In this document: one piece after another, positions 36,544 through 45,750 of the stretch
Layout of the letters: each line of letters begins with the position of its first letter
How positions within the stretch are numbered: the stretch's first letter is position 1
DNA from: Pseudoalteromonas atlantica
GTDB lineage: Bacteria; Pseudomonadota; Gammaproteobacteria; Enterobacterales; Alteromonadaceae
Direction of reading: 5' to 3'
Assembly: GCA_007988745.1 (NCBI GenBank)
Contig: BJUT01000027.1
Coordinates: forward strand, 1 to 53,620
Length of the DNA stretch: 53,620 nucleotides
Notes under the pieces: generated by a model
What the model was told of the DNA's origin: nothing
Database searches by the model: none
What the model saw: only the letters and a program-made list of their open reading frames with translations
Translations under genes and position numbers: made by a program

Positions 36544-37500
36544 ATGATCAGCATACCTTCAGTAGCCGAAGCCGAAAAACTCATCGAAGAAAAACTCGGA
36601 GGGTGGTTTGATGTAGTAATAAGCCACATCCCAAACTTTATTGTGGCAGTGGTAATAGCCATTGTATTTTCAATAATAGCGCGCTTTGCCGGCCAGCTAA
36701 TGAAAAACCTATTAAGGCGCTCACTCGACTCTAAGCAAATTGCTGATTTAATGGCGTCTATTTTTAAGGTTATTGTGTTATGTGTGGGCCTATTTATCGC
36801 TTTAGATTTTATGGGGTTAAAAGGCACAGTCACATCGTTACTAGCGGGTGCGGGTATTGTGGGTTTAGCCATTGGCTTTGCTTTTCAAGACATGACCGAG
36901 AACTTAATTGCCGGTATTGCTATGGGAATACGCAAGCCATTTAAAGCGGGTGATGTAATTGAAACCGACGACGTATTTGGCTCGGTACATTCTATAAACC
37001 TGCGTAACACGCTAATAGAGAGCTTTTACGGGCAGTTAATACTGGTACCTAACAAGGTATTATTTAGAAATGTGTTAAAAAATTACACCACGTTAGGCGT
37101 TAGGCGCATAGAGGTACCGGTGGGTATTTCATACGGCGACGACATTGAAAAAGCCAAAGAAGTTATCGTTGATAAAATTAACGAGTTTGACTTTGTAATA
37201 CGTAAAGATGAAACCGCTGTTTACGCAGAAGGTTTTGGCGACAGTAGTATTAATTTACTGGTGTGGTTTTGGATAAAATACCCAGGCGAGCCAGACTTTA
37301 TGACAGTACGCCATAAAGGCGTAGTCGCTGTTAAACAAGCGCTTGATGCTGCAGATATAAGTATTCCATTCCCAATACGTACGTTAGATTTTGGCATTAA
37401 AGGCGGTGAAAAGCTCGATGCCATGATAAGCGATAAAATAAACCAACAGTCACCCAAACAACAAGGCGGGAGTAATACGGGTTCAAATCAAAGCGAATGA
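36544..37500 (+). CDS. mscS: Mechanosensitive channel MscS family protein
   Basis: The channel opens under membrane tension to release solutes during hypo-osmotic shock. The 318-residue protein has three transmembrane segments (about 28-55, 70-92, 95-120). The pore helix is Gly/Ala-rich (LLAGAGIVGLAIGFAFQDMTENLIAG). The beta domain (KAGDVIETDDVFGSVHSINLRNTLIESFYGQLILVPN) and the alpha/beta cage follow. The C-terminus ends in a polar Gln/Ser/Asn tail (about 300-318). This is the full-length MscS of the window, in contrast to the short paralogue at 17953-18525. Confidence 0.92.
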   Translation: MISIPSVAEAEKLIEEKLGGWFDVVISHIPNFIVAVVIAIVFSIIARFAGQLMKNLLRRSLDSKQIADLMASIFKVIVLCVGLFIALDFMGLKGTVTSLLAGAGIVGLAIGFAFQDMTENLIAGIAMGIRKPFKAGDVIETDDVFGSVHSINLRNTLIESFYGQLILVPNKVLFRNVLKNYTTLGVRRIEVPVGISYGDDIEKAKEVIVDKINEFDFVIRKDETAVYAEGFGDSSINLLVWFWIKYPGEPDFMTVRHKGVVAVKQALDAADISIPFPIRTLDFGIKGGEKLDAMISDKINQQSPKQQGGSNTGSNQSE

Positions 37501-37541
37501 GCGACTAATACTGGTTTAAATTAGCCCAGTAATAGTTACCC

Positions 37542-37580
37542 ACTAGCAGCGCATTTTTACATAAAAAGTGCGCTGCTAGT
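37542..37580 (+). terminator. Long hairpin downstream of mscS, possible terminator
   Basis: ACTAGCAGCGCA (37542-37553) pairs with TGCGCTGCTAGT (37569-37580), and the stem continues inward as TTTTTA/TAAAAA with one bulged G, about 18 pairs. There is no T run after it, so termination is uncertain. Confidence 0.55.
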
Positions 37581-37646
37581 AATTTCAAAGCGCTAAGTCG
37601 GGTTAAATTTAACTATACTTTTAATCAATTTATTTTAAGTTAATAC

Positions 37647-37957
37647 TTATTTGCTTTTCGCTGCCATCGAATTTTTGATTAGTAGTAAAAGCGTTTCACC
37701 ACTGTTTTTTGTCATCGATTTTTTTGTAACCTCAGCAGGGCGACCTGGAATAGCGCAGCTATCTAACTCTATTACCTTGTAGCCTACTTTTAATCCTGCC
37801 AGATCAGCAACAGGATCTGCATAGGCTTTTATAATATCTCGTTCACTAATTTCTGGGCTAAAAAAGCCGGATACAGACACATCCGCAGCAAAACCAAATA
37901 TAGCTTCCTCTGCATGGCCAATAAGAGGGATTAGCAGTAGTGAATAAATCGTTTCAT
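37647..37957 (-). pseudogene. Small secreted PDZ-like protein with an N-terminal frameshift
   Basis: An ATG at 37957 with a good AAGGAA ribosome site (about 7 bases upstream) reads only 8 codons (MKRFIHYC) to a stop. In a shifted frame the sequence continues as TIYSLLLIPLIGHAEEAIFG, a clear signal-peptide end, and then a PDZ-like domain (ADPVADLAGLKVGYKVIELD and SGETLLLLIKN) to the stop at 37647. Restoring four bases in the run ATTTATT would give MKRFIYSLLLIPL. The intact form would have about 104 residues. The only in-frame start in the shifted frame is a GTG at 37880, inside the mature part. It is either a recent pseudogene, a slippage-controlled gene or a sequencing error. Confidence 0.65.
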
Positions 37958-38242
37958 GTATTAGCTTCCTTGTGTAAGTGATGGGGCATTTGCATGCATT
38001 AAGCCATATATTATTAACTGTTATTTATGGTGTGGTTGATTAGCAAACACTTGTAGGTTGCCAACGGTATTAAAAATGCGCTGATTATATGAACTTTACA
38101 GCCTTGTTATAGCATTCTTTTATCAAAGCTGTAGTAAGTCACTAATTTAAAAGAGTGGGAAAGGACGGCTAAGTGTTTGCTCTATTTTTTAATAGGGGAG
38201 CTAAAGCTAGAAGTTTAGATACTAAAGTGTGCTATTAAGCAT
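37958..38242. other. Intergenic region upstream of the frameshifted PDZ-like gene
   Basis: No supported ORF is present. The left end contains the ribosome site of the PDZ-like gene; the right end runs into the terminator of the BON gene. No other structure stood out. Confidence 0.6.
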
Positions 38243-38279
38243 AAAAAAGCGCGGCTTGTGTTGGAGAAACAAGCCACGC
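38243..38279 (-). terminator. Rho-independent terminator of the BON lipoprotein gene
   Basis: GGCTTGT (38253-38259) pairs with ACAAGCC (38269-38275), extended past one mismatch by GCG/CGC-type pairs. An A run at 38243-38248 gives the T run on the minus strand. Confidence 0.8.
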
Positions 38280-38318
38280 AGAGGAATAAGTTATATAAAC
38301 AAATATTGTAATGCGGTA

Positions 38319-38639
38319 TCAGATAACACTAATTTTATTACGGATAATTTTAACGCCATCCATATTTTCTAAAAACTTTTGCGCAAGTGCACGCTGAAAA
38401 CCTGTTTGCGCTTCACCGTATAGGTCAACTTCACCGTCTTCAACCTGCACGCGAATATCGCTTAATGCTAAGTTTGGGTTAGTGCGTAACGTATTGGTGA
38501 TTGTTTGTTGTAAGTTAGGTTGAGTAGCCACACTGCTTACTACGGCTAAGTTAGTTGCTGCACTTACTTTTGTAGCGCAAGCTAATAAAAATAAACAACA
38601 AAATGATACTAAAGCGATAGTTAACTTAAAGCGGTTCAT
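38319..38639 (-). CDS. BON-domain lipoprotein
   Basis: A 106-residue protein with a hydrophobic leader and the lipobox LLAC (Cys21), so it is probably lipid-anchored. The mature part holds a single BON domain (about 41-106: LQQTITNTLRTNPNLALSDIRVQVEDGEVDLYGEAQTGFQRALAQKFLENMDGVKIIRNKISVI). BON domains bind phospholipid or envelope components in OsmY/DolP-type proteins. With one domain it is smaller than OsmY or DolP. It is a single-gene unit with its own terminator; the trigger for expression is not visible. Confidence 0.85.
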   Translation of the reverse strand: MNRFKLTIALVSFCCLFLLACATKVSAATNLAVVSSVATQPNLQQTITNTLRTNPNLALSDIRVQVEDGEVDLYGEAQTGFQRALAQKFLENMDGVKIIRNKISVI

Positions 38640-38828
38640 AACTTCATCCTTACATTACGGTTAATCGTGCAGCTATTCTTAGCTGAGTTACTTTCTCAGT
38701 TACAATTTCGATGCCAGTTTTAATTTGTTGAAATATAAGGTTATTTTATTAAGTGAGAATTCAGGTGGGCAATAATTACATTTTAATGGGAATGAGTTAC
38801 ATGCTTGGGTTACATTTGTAACGGGTAC

Positions 38829-38853
38829 AAAAAAGCCGGCAACTGCCGGCTTG
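38829..38853 (-). terminator. Rho-independent terminator of srmB
   Basis: AAGCCGGC (38833-38840) pairs with GCCGGCTT (38845-38852). The A run at 38829-38834 supplies the T run on the minus strand. Confidence 0.88.
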
Positions 38854-38868
38854 TTTATTTATGGTGTG

Positions 38869-40098
38869 CTATTTCTTTTTAATTTTAGCTTTGGCTTTTT
38901 TCTTAGCTTTCATTTTTACCGGATCTTTACGCTTTTTAGCGGGTGGCTTAGCTTCTTTATGCTGTGGCTCAAGCCCTTTAATTATACGGCGCTTAAGCTT
39001 TTGCTCTGTGTATCGCTCAACCTTGTATAAAATGCCAATGTCGTGCGCTTCAACTAATGATATAGCAATCCCTTTTTTACCTGCACGGCCAGTACGGCCA
39101 ATACGGTGTACATAGACATCGGCAGTGCGCGGCATATCAAAGTTAATTACGTGGCTAATGTCAGAAACATCAATACCGCGGGCCGCAACATCGGTTGCTA
39201 TTAATATGCGCGTTTTGCCACTGTGGAAATTTTCCATCGCTTTCATGCGCTTATCTTGCGGCATTTCGCCACGCAGCCACGCGGCTTTTACGCCATTGTT
39301 AGTTAGCTCACCAATTAGCGTTTCTAGGCGCTCACGGGTTTTTACAAACACAATGGCTTTACTTACATCTGGTCCGTTTAGGGTATTAACCAACAGCTCA
39401 AGCTTGTGGTGGTAGTCATCAGCAAGGTGAACCCATTGATGAATTTTTGCTTTTTCTTTGCGTGACGATTCGGCTTCAAGTAAAGCTGGGTCGTTTAAAA
39501 TACGCTCAGCAAATAACTCAACGCTATCGCCTTCTAGAGTCGCAGAGAATAAAAAGCACTGACGACGGTTTTTAGCTTCGTCACATATGCGCAGCATTTC
39601 TTTTCTAAAGCCCATGTCTAGCATGCGGTCGGCTTCATCAAGAATAAGCATTTCTACGTTTTCAGCATGGAAATTTTCGGTTTCAAGATATTCCATTAAA
39701 CGCCCTGGTGTGGCGATTAAAATATCGTTATTGTTTTCAAAAATTTCTTTATGGGTGCCGTAGTTTATACCACCTGTTACTACACCAATTTTAAGGTGAG
39801 TGCCTTTAGCAAGCAGTTCACACTGCTCATGAATTTGATAAGCCAGTTCACGGGTTGGGGTCATTATTAACACACGTGCAAAACCTGGGTCGCGACGCGG
39901 AAAATCCATTAAGTATTGAATAGCCGGAATTAAAAATGCCGCCGTTTTACCTGTGCCAGTAGGTGCTGATGCTAAAATATCGCGACCTTGCAGCGCTTCA
40001 GGAATAGCTTGTTGTTGAATGCTGGTTGGTGTCTCGTAGCCCATTTTATCAATGGCGTTGAGTAGTTTAGTATCAAGATCAAATTCAGAAAATTGCAT
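38869..40098 (-). CDS. srmB: ATP-dependent RNA helicase SrmB
   Basis: SrmB is a DEAD-box helicase that assists early 50S subunit assembly. The 409-residue protein has motif I SAPTGTGKT, Ia PTRELA, GG, Ib TPGRL, DEAD in LDEADRMLDMGF, SAT, then in domain 2 TDVAARGID and HRIGRTGRAG. A lysine-rich tail (about the last 30 residues, KKRKDPVKMKAKKKAKAKIKKK region) is typical of rRNA-binding DEAD proteins. The start chosen is the ATG at 40098 (MQFSEFDLD), which matches E. coli SrmB; an in-frame TTG at 40131 would add 11 residues. It is divergent from trmN6, as in E. coli. Confidence 0.94.
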   Translation of the reverse strand: MQFSEFDLDTKLLNAIDKMGYETPTSIQQQAIPEALQGRDILASAPTGTGKTAAFLIPAIQYLMDFPRRDPGFARVLIMTPTRELAYQIHEQCELLAKGTHLKIGVVTGGINYGTHKEIFENNNDILIATPGRLMEYLETENFHAENVEMLILDEADRMLDMGFRKEMLRICDEAKNRRQCFLFSATLEGDSVELFAERILNDPALLEAESSRKEKAKIHQWVHLADDYHHKLELLVNTLNGPDVSKAIVFVKTRERLETLIGELTNNGVKAAWLRGEMPQDKRMKAMENFHSGKTRILIATDVAARGIDVSDISHVINFDMPRTADVYVHRIGRTGRAGKKGIAISLVEAHDIGILYKVERYTEQKLKRRIIKGLEPQHKEAKPPAKKRKDPVKMKAKKKAKAKIKKK

Positions 40099-40174
40099 AG
40101 AGTGTCTAAAATAAGGGACAATTACCTGCAATTATACGCGCTATACGCCAGTTGGTGAATGAAAAGGTGAAAAA

Positions 40175-40873
40175 ATGTCAGGGTTTACGTTTAAACAATT
40201 TAAGGTTGAGCACGATAGCTGTGCTATGAAGGTCTCAACCGATGGCATTTTACTTGGCGCATGGGCGTATTTAAAAGGTGCCAATACATTACTCGATATA
40301 GGCACAGGCACCGGTTTACTTGCGCTTATGTGTAAACAGCGCCAACCAGCACTTAGTATAACCGCTGTTGAAATTGATGAAGCTGCTTACAAGCAAGCAC
40401 AGCAAAATATAGCCTCTAGCCCGTGGCCAAATATCACAGTAAAGCACACCACTATACAAGCGTTTAAACAGGCGGCGCCCTTTGATGTTGTGATATCTAA
40501 CCCCCCTTATTTTAACCGCAGTTTAAAAGGGCTAAGCGATGCCCGTAACACCGCACGCCATACCGATGGTTTAAGTTTTGACGAACTAATACATGCCTAT
40601 ATGCGTTTAAGTCATGAGCATTCGTGCTTTAACGTAATTTTACCCACCACAGAGGCGGGCTTATTCATTGACTTGGCAAAACAAAGCGGGCTTTATTTAA
40701 ACGCGCATTGCCAAATAAAAACCACACCAAGTAAAGCATTTAGCCGCAGTTTAATGCGCTTTAGCTTAGTAAACACTTTGCTTGAGCTTACCTCCCTATG
40801 CATAAAAGATGAAAACAACCGCTACAGCGATGATTATATTGCGTTATGTAAAGCGTTTTACTTGAAAATGTAA
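40175..40873 (+). CDS. trmN6: tRNA1(Val) (adenine(37)-N6)-methyltransferase TrmN6 (YfiC)
   Basis: The enzyme methylates A37 of tRNA-Val using S-adenosylmethionine. The 232-residue protein has the N-terminal FTFKQFKVEHDSCAMKVSTDGILLGAW, the SAM-binding LLDIGTGTGLLALM, and the adenine-N6 catalytic motif SNPPYF. Divergent pairing with srmB across a 76-base gap is conserved with E. coli and supports the name. Confidence 0.94.
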   Translation: MSGFTFKQFKVEHDSCAMKVSTDGILLGAWAYLKGANTLLDIGTGTGLLALMCKQRQPALSITAVEIDEAAYKQAQQNIASSPWPNITVKHTTIQAFKQAAPFDVVISNPPYFNRSLKGLSDARNTARHTDGLSFDELIHAYMRLSHEHSCFNVILPTTEAGLFIDLAKQSGLYLNAHCQIKTTPSKAFSRSLMRFSLVNTLLELTSLCIKDENNRYSDDYIALCKAFYLKM

Positions 40874-40942
40874 TTTTTTAGGCAGGTAATTATCTAGTAA
40901 TAAAGGATAGTTTACCCATTATGCATACGTATTCAGTTTTTA

Positions 40943-40959
40943 TTTGAGCAACTCTCAAA
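40943..40959. promoter_or_regulatory. Dyad site upstream of the alpha-amylase
   Basis: TTTGAG-CAACT-CTCAAA is a perfect 6-5-6 inverted repeat 69 bases before the amylase start. It could be a regulator operator. No regulator is assigned. Confidence 0.35.
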
Positions 40960-41028
40960 CTAGTGTTAATCACTTGTAAATAACGTCGAGTATGTTGTTT
41001 AACTCGCCCAACACTGGAAACACACACT

Positions 41029-43035
41029 ATGAAACTGAATAAAATGATCACCACTGCAGGTTTTAGCTTAGGTTTAACCTTACCAAGTTTAGTATCGGCT
41101 GCACCTACAACATTTGTGCATTTATTTGAATGGAATTGGCAAGATGTAGCCCAAGAATGTGAGCAGTTTTTAGGACCAAAAGGGTATGCTGCGGTACAGG
41201 TGTCTCCGCCTAACGAGCATATTACAGGTAGCCAATGGTGGACTCGCTATCAACCTGTGAGCTACCAACTACAAAGCCGAGGCGGTAACCGTTCGCAATT
41301 TATAGATATGGTTAATCGCTGTAACACCGCAGGCGTCGATATATATGTTGATACATTAATAAACCATATGGCAGCCGGCAGTGGTACGGGCACTGCTGGT
41401 AACACTTTTGGTAATAAACAATACCCTATTTATAGCCCACAAGATTTTCACGAAAGTTGCTCTATTAACCCAGAAGATTACGGTAATAACCGTTATCGCG
41501 TGCAAAACTGTGAGCTAGTAGGGCTGGCCGATTTAAACACTTCTTCAAATTATGTGCAAAATACATTAGCGGCATATATTAATGACCTTCAAGCTATGGG
41601 TGTTAAAGGTTTTAGGTTTGATGCTGCTAAGCATGTTGCTGCAAGTGATATTCAAAGTTTAATGGCAAAAATAAATGGCTCGCCAGTGGTGTTTCATGAG
41701 GTGATAGACCAAGGTACTGAAGCGGTTGCAGCCTCAGAGTATTTAAGTACAGGGCTAGTTACCGAGTTTAAATACAGTACGCAGCTTGGTAATACCTTTA
41801 GAAATGGCTCGCTTGCATGGTTAAGTAATTTTGGTGAAGGCTGGGGCTTTATGCCAAGTTCATCAGCTGTGGTATTTGTAGATAACCACGACAATCAGCG
41901 CGGCCATGGTGGCGCGGGTAATGTAATTACCTTTGAAGATGGCCGTTTATACGACCTAGCTAACGTATTTATGTTGGCGTATCCGTATGGGTATCCAAAA
42001 GTAATGTCGAGTTATGATTTTCACGGCGATACAGATGCGGGTGGGCCAAGTGTACCGGTGCACAATAATGGTAATTTAGAATGTTTTGCAAGTAACTGGA
42101 AGTGCGAGCATCGCTGGTCTTATATTGCGGGTGGTGTCGATTTTAGAAATAACACAGCCGACAATTGGGTAGTAACAAATTGGTGGGATAACACCCAAAA
42201 CCAGATTGCATTTGGACGTGGTAGCTCTGGTCATATGGCAATTAATAAAGAAGACTCAACGCTTAATACAACAATTCAAACAGATATGGCGCCTGGGCAG
42301 TACTGTAATGTGTTAAAAGGCGAGCTTTTGGGTAATGCTACTAGTTGTAGCGGTGAAGTAATAACAGTTAATAGCAACGGCACCATCAATTTAAATGTAG
42401 CGTCATGGGATGCAATAGCAATTCATAAAAATGCTAAATTAACTCAAGGAACAGTGCCTAATAATAGCGACTGGCAAAGAACCGTTATTTTTATTAATGC
42501 TCAAACACAAAGCGGACAAGACATGTTTGTACGCGGTGGTATAGATCACAACTATGCAAATACAAACCTTGCTAGAAACTGCCAAACAACAAATGTTGAA
42601 TGTGCTATGCCAATTCGCCATAACAATCTAAAAAACAACACCACAACGCCTTGGAAAGCAAACGATAACTACCTAGATTGGTATGGAATTGAACAAGGCC
42701 AAAGCAGTGAAGCGCAAGGCACTGCCATGGATTGGACTACAAATGTTTGGCCAAGTGAATATGGCGCCCAAAAATCGGTAACAGTAGATGGCTTTGGTGT
42801 TACACCCCTTAATATATGGGGCGAACACTATTGGATGCTTGATGTTGATATGGATTGCAGTAAAGCTGTTAACGGATGGTTTGAATTAAAAGCATTTATA
42901 AAAAATGGCCAAGAGTGGGAAGGCGATATAAGCCAAGCAAATACCCCCTATACAAGTACTAACCATATGGCACAGTGTGGCAAAATTAATATGTTTGAAT
43001 TTAACAGCTCAAGTGTAGAGGTACGTGACTTTTAA
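41029..43035 (+). CDS. Secreted chloride-dependent alpha-amylase (GH13) with C-terminal secretion domain
   Basis: The enzyme hydrolyses alpha-1,4 bonds of starch and glycogen outside the cell. The 668-residue precursor has a signal peptide (1-24, LVSA/APTT), the catalytic barrel and C domain (to about residue 477), and a C-terminal region of about 190 residues. The catalytic residues are Asp198, Glu224 and Asp288 (mature 174, 200, 264). The chloride ligands Arg196, Asn286 and Lys324 (mature 172, 262, 300) are all present. The whole layout matches, from memory, the P. haloplanktis cold-active amylase, whose C-terminal propeptide is reported to assist outer-membrane passage. It stands alone; no maltodextrin transport genes are nearby. 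Confidence 0.96.
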   Translation: MKLNKMITTAGFSLGLTLPSLVSAAPTTFVHLFEWNWQDVAQECEQFLGPKGYAAVQVSPPNEHITGSQWWTRYQPVSYQLQSRGGNRSQFIDMVNRCNTAGVDIYVDTLINHMAAGSGTGTAGNTFGNKQYPIYSPQDFHESCSINPEDYGNNRYRVQNCELVGLADLNTSSNYVQNTLAAYINDLQAMGVKGFRFDAAKHVAASDIQSLMAKINGSPVVFHEVIDQGTEAVAASEYLSTGLVTEFKYSTQLGNTFRNGSLAWLSNFGEGWGFMPSSSAVVFVDNHDNQRGHGGAGNVITFEDGRLYDLANVFMLAYPYGYPKVMSSYDFHGDTDAGGPSVPVHNNGNLECFASNWKCEHRWSYIAGGVDFRNNTADNWVVTNWWDNTQNQIAFGRGSSGHMAINKEDSTLNTTIQTDMAPGQYCNVLKGELLGNATSCSGEVITVNSNGTINLNVASWDAIAIHKNAKLTQGTVPNNSDWQRTVIFINAQTQSGQDMFVRGGIDHNYANTNLARNCQTTNVECAMPIRHNNLKNNTTTPWKANDNYLDWYGIEQGQSSEAQGTAMDWTTNVWPSEYGAQKSVTVDGFGVTPLNIWGEHYWMLDVDMDCSKAVNGWFELKAFIKNGQEWEGDISQANTPYTSTNHMAQCGKINMFEFNSSSVEVRDF

Positions 43036-43080
43036 ATACGTACTTTAAAACGCGTACGTTAAAAAACTATCAGCCAATTT

Positions 43081-43116
43081 AAAACCAAGTGGGTTAACGC
43101 GCACTTGGTTTTTTAC
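43081..43116 (+). terminator. Rho-independent terminator of the amylase
   Basis: AAAACCAAGTG (43081-43091) pairs with CACTTGGTTTT (43102-43112) and a T run follows. Confidence 0.92.
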
Positions 43117-43212
43117 TTTTATATGTACCTAAATAGCAGTTTAATTTAATAGTGCGTTTATAAATCAGCTGGTATTATCGTTTTATTCGCCATTTTTAAT
43201 TTAGGCAACACA

Positions 43213-43659
43213 ATGAAAAAGTTAAACAAACTTCCGTTACTAACTACACTCGCTGCGGCTTTATTTATAAGCCAAGGTGCGCTTGCAAACATGACTCCTG
43301 TTGGGCTTTGGAAAACCATAGATGAAGACACCAACGAGGCTAAATCGTACGTACGCATTACTCAAAACGATAAGGTGCTCAGTGGTAAAGTTGAGGCTAT
43401 TTTAGACCCAGCTAAACAAACCGGTATTTGTAAAGAGTGTGATGGGGCATTAAAAAATCAGCCTATTTTAGGGATGACCATAATCACTGATGTAAAGCCA
43501 GAAGATGATGGCGTGTGGGGCGATGGTGAAATACTTGACCCTACAAATGGTAAAACCTATACCGTGCAACTAACACCACAAAACGACGGTAAAACATTAG
43601 AAGTACGTGGCTATATAGGCTTTTTTTACCGTAACCAATATTGGCAACGTGTGGAGTAG
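43213..43659 (+). CDS. Secreted DUF2147 protein
   Basis: A 148-residue protein with a signal peptide (about 1-25, GALA/NMTPVG) and a compact beta-rich DUF2147 domain: an N-terminal VGLWKTIDEDTNEAKSYVRI, the paired cysteines CKEC, and LRNQP-like KNQPILGMTIITDVKPEDDGVWGDGEILDPTNGKTY. Members are periplasmic or exported and their function is unknown. The stop lies 2 bases from the end of the convergent LysR gene, so the two transcripts must overlap. Confidence 0.87.
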   Translation: MKKLNKLPLLTTLAAALFISQGALANMTPVGLWKTIDEDTNEAKSYVRITQNDKVLSGKVEAILDPAKQTGICKECDGALKNQPILGMTIITDVKPEDDGVWGDGEILDPTNGKTYTVQLTPQNDGKTLEVRGYIGFFYRNQYWQRVE

Positions 43660-43661
43660 CA

Positions 43662-44576
43662 CTACTCGTTTGCTGTTTTTAAAAACTCGCGTTTAAGCCA
43701 CGCTCGTAATGCGCTTACCTGTGGGAGATTAAGCATGGCGTGGCTCGTTGCAAAATAAAACTGCTGATGCGGATTAACAATGCTTTGGCCAATTTGCGTG
43801 AGCATGCCGTGCTTTATATCGTCGCGTACAAACTGTTTGTGGGTGACCAAAACGCCAAGCTGGCGCATCGCGGCTTGCGTTGCTTGCACTGAAATATTAA
43901 AGGTTAAGTTATTATGCTGCTTAGGCTGCGCTAAATTATTAGCCTCGCACCACGTTTGCCAATCGTTTTGCCTACGTGGGTTGGTAACGTAGATTGCTTT
44001 AAAACGCTGCAGCAAATTTTGCGCGGTTAACTCATCTTTATTTAAGCCAATTAAAAGCTGTGGGTTACAGACTAAAATTAACTGATCGTCGGCTAGTTTT
44101 TCACAGTGATATTTTTGCCACTTATCGGGCTGGCCATGAATAATAGCTGCATCAATCCCTTCGCGCTCTAAATCAAATTCTCCCACCAAGTTAGAAATAC
44201 GAATGTCACTGTTTGGCGAAATTCGCTGAAAATCAGCCACCCTAGGGATCCACCAGTGCAGTGCTAGTGAGTTAACCATATTGAGTGTTAAATAAGTTGG
44301 CTCATTCGCTGTGTTACTTGCCTCTTGGCTGGCTGCTAAAATTTCAGTCATGGCCGGGGCTATGCGTTTGTAATAGCGCTCACCCACAGGGTTGAGCTCA
44401 ACGCGGCGACCAATGCGATTAAAAAGCGGTGTATTAAGTTGTAACTCTAACGCTTTAATAGACTGACTTACCGCCGAGTGACTAACACTTAGCTGCTCAG
44501 CCGCGAGCACCATGCTGCCAGTTTCGGCAACAGCTATAAACGTATAGAGAGATTTTAACGGCGCTGATTTGATCAT
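43662..44576 (-). CDS. LysR-family transcriptional regulator, GcvA-like
   Basis: A 304-residue LysR regulator. Its helix-turn-helix is at about 1-62 (LYTFIAVAETGSMVLAAEQLSVSHSAVSQSIKALELQLNTPLFNRIGR), followed by a substrate-binding domain of the GcvA/AmpR type (SDIRISNLVGEFDLEREGIDAAIIHG). It is divergent from an EamA transporter with a 192-base gap; such pairs are often regulator and target. The ligand is unknown. True GcvA identity is doubtful, since no glycine-cleavage genes are near. Confidence 0.87.
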   Translation of the reverse strand: MIKSAPLKSLYTFIAVAETGSMVLAAEQLSVSHSAVSQSIKALELQLNTPLFNRIGRRVELNPVGERYYKRIAPAMTEILAASQEASNTANEPTYLTLNMVNSLALHWWIPRVADFQRISPNSDIRISNLVGEFDLEREGIDAAIIHGQPDKWQKYHCEKLADDQLILVCNPQLLIGLNKDELTAQNLLQRFKAIYVTNPRRQNDWQTWCEANNLAQPKQHNNLTFNISVQATQAAMRQLGVLVTHKQFVRDDIKHGMLTQIGQSIVNPHQQFYFATSHAMLNLPQVSALRAWLKREFLKTANE

Positions 44577-44768
44577 AGGTTATTTATTAACAGTTAAGTT
44601 TTACTTACAGGTTAGTTTAATATTATTCGCTTTTAAATTTATAAAGTACACGTAAAATTAGCGCCATAAAAGCCAATGCCAATTTTTTGAAAAATAATAA
44701 ATAGATTAAAAAAATTAAGCCTTTAATTTTGCTTTTTACATTCATTTTTTATTCAAAGGATAACTGCG

Positions 44769-45716
44769 GTGACGTTAAATTTTCGTGCTAGTGTGTTTAT
44801 GCTGCTCTCTACATTTACCTTGGCGTTAAATAGCTTTATAGCCAAGTTACTTACCGATTACTTTAGCACCAGCGAAGTGGTTTTTTTACGGGTGTTTTTA
44901 CCCGCGATTATTATGCTGGCATTGGCGGCAGGTATTAAATGGCAGCTACCTAATAAATCAGCATGGCGAACCTTTGCTATTCGCGCAATTTTTATAGTGC
45001 TGTGCCAAAACTGCTTTTTAGTGGCGCTAAATACTTTAACGCTGGTGGAAGCGGTTATTTTATTTAGCACTGGGCCATTATTTATACCGCTAATAGAACG
45101 GGTGCTTTTTAAAACTAAATTAAATTGGTTATTGTTACCTACAATGGCGCTGATGTTTGCGGGTGTGATTATTCAAAATATTCATAGCGACGGCATACAA
45201 TGGCGCTGGAGCTTATTAATTGGCTTAGGGGCTGGGATTTTTAATGCCTGCTCGCAAATCACCTTGTTTCGAGCCAGTAAAATTAAGCTTCCGATGATGG
45301 TTATTAACGGTTGGAGTTTTACACTGGCTGCTATTTTTATGGTGCCAGTGTTAATGTTTACCAGCGAAGGTGAGCGCTTTTACCAAGGTTTTGCAATCGA
45401 TATAAGCAATTACAGTTTATTACTGATGGTGGCATTAATTGGGTTTTCGACCGCTGCAACGCAGTTTTTTAGAGGAAAGGCGTACCGATTAGCCAGTTCT
45501 AACTCGCAGTTAGCACCACTTATTTATTCTAACTTATTATTTGCGTTGTTATTTCAGCTAATTTTTTACGATACAACATTAAGTTTATCGCAAGTAATAG
45601 GCTCAGCGCTTATTGTACTGGCATGTATTATTAATACCTTTGCGCCTAATTGGCTATTGCAAAGGAAAGCAAAAATACGTGAAAAAAAGTGCGCTAAAAA
45701 ACTTAGTTATTTGTAA
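44769..45716 (+). CDS. EamA/DMT-family transporter
   Basis: A 315-residue inner-membrane protein with about ten hydrophobic segments in two EamA halves; the first contains ALNSFIAKLLTDYFSTSEVVFLRVFLPAI and the second NGWSFTLAAIFMVPVLM. The start is GTG at 44769 with AAAGGA about 8 bases upstream. The C-terminal tail is very basic (RKAKIREKKCAKKL). It is divergent from the LysR regulator, which probably controls it. The substrate is unknown; amino acids or nucleotide-type metabolites are typical for the family. Confidence 0.85.
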   Translation: MTLNFRASVFMLLSTFTLALNSFIAKLLTDYFSTSEVVFLRVFLPAIIMLALAAGIKWQLPNKSAWRTFAIRAIFIVLCQNCFLVALNTLTLVEAVILFSTGPLFIPLIERVLFKTKLNWLLLPTMALMFAGVIIQNIHSDGIQWRWSLLIGLGAGIFNACSQITLFRASKIKLPMMVINGWSFTLAAIFMVPVLMFTSEGERFYQGFAIDISNYSLLLMVALIGFSTAATQFFRGKAYRLASSNSQLAPLIYSNLLFALLFQLIFYDTTLSLSQVIGSALIVLACIINTFAPNWLLQRKAKIREKKCAKKLSYL

Positions 45717-45720
45717 TGCG

Positions 45721-45745
45721 TTGGCCTAAACATGGTTTAGGCCAA
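45721..45745. terminator. Hairpin between convergent EamA gene and fldB
   Basis: TTGGCCTAAAC (45721-45731) pairs perfectly with GTTTAGGCCAA (45735-45745) around ATG. No T run is present on either side, so it is a weaker terminator candidate serving both genes. Confidence 0.6.
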
Positions 45746-45750
45746 ACTCG

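Noticed and set aside
43662..44576. True GcvA, regulator of glycine cleavage
   Set aside because: Family resemblance only; no gcv genes nearby, and the divergent EamA transporter is a likelier target.
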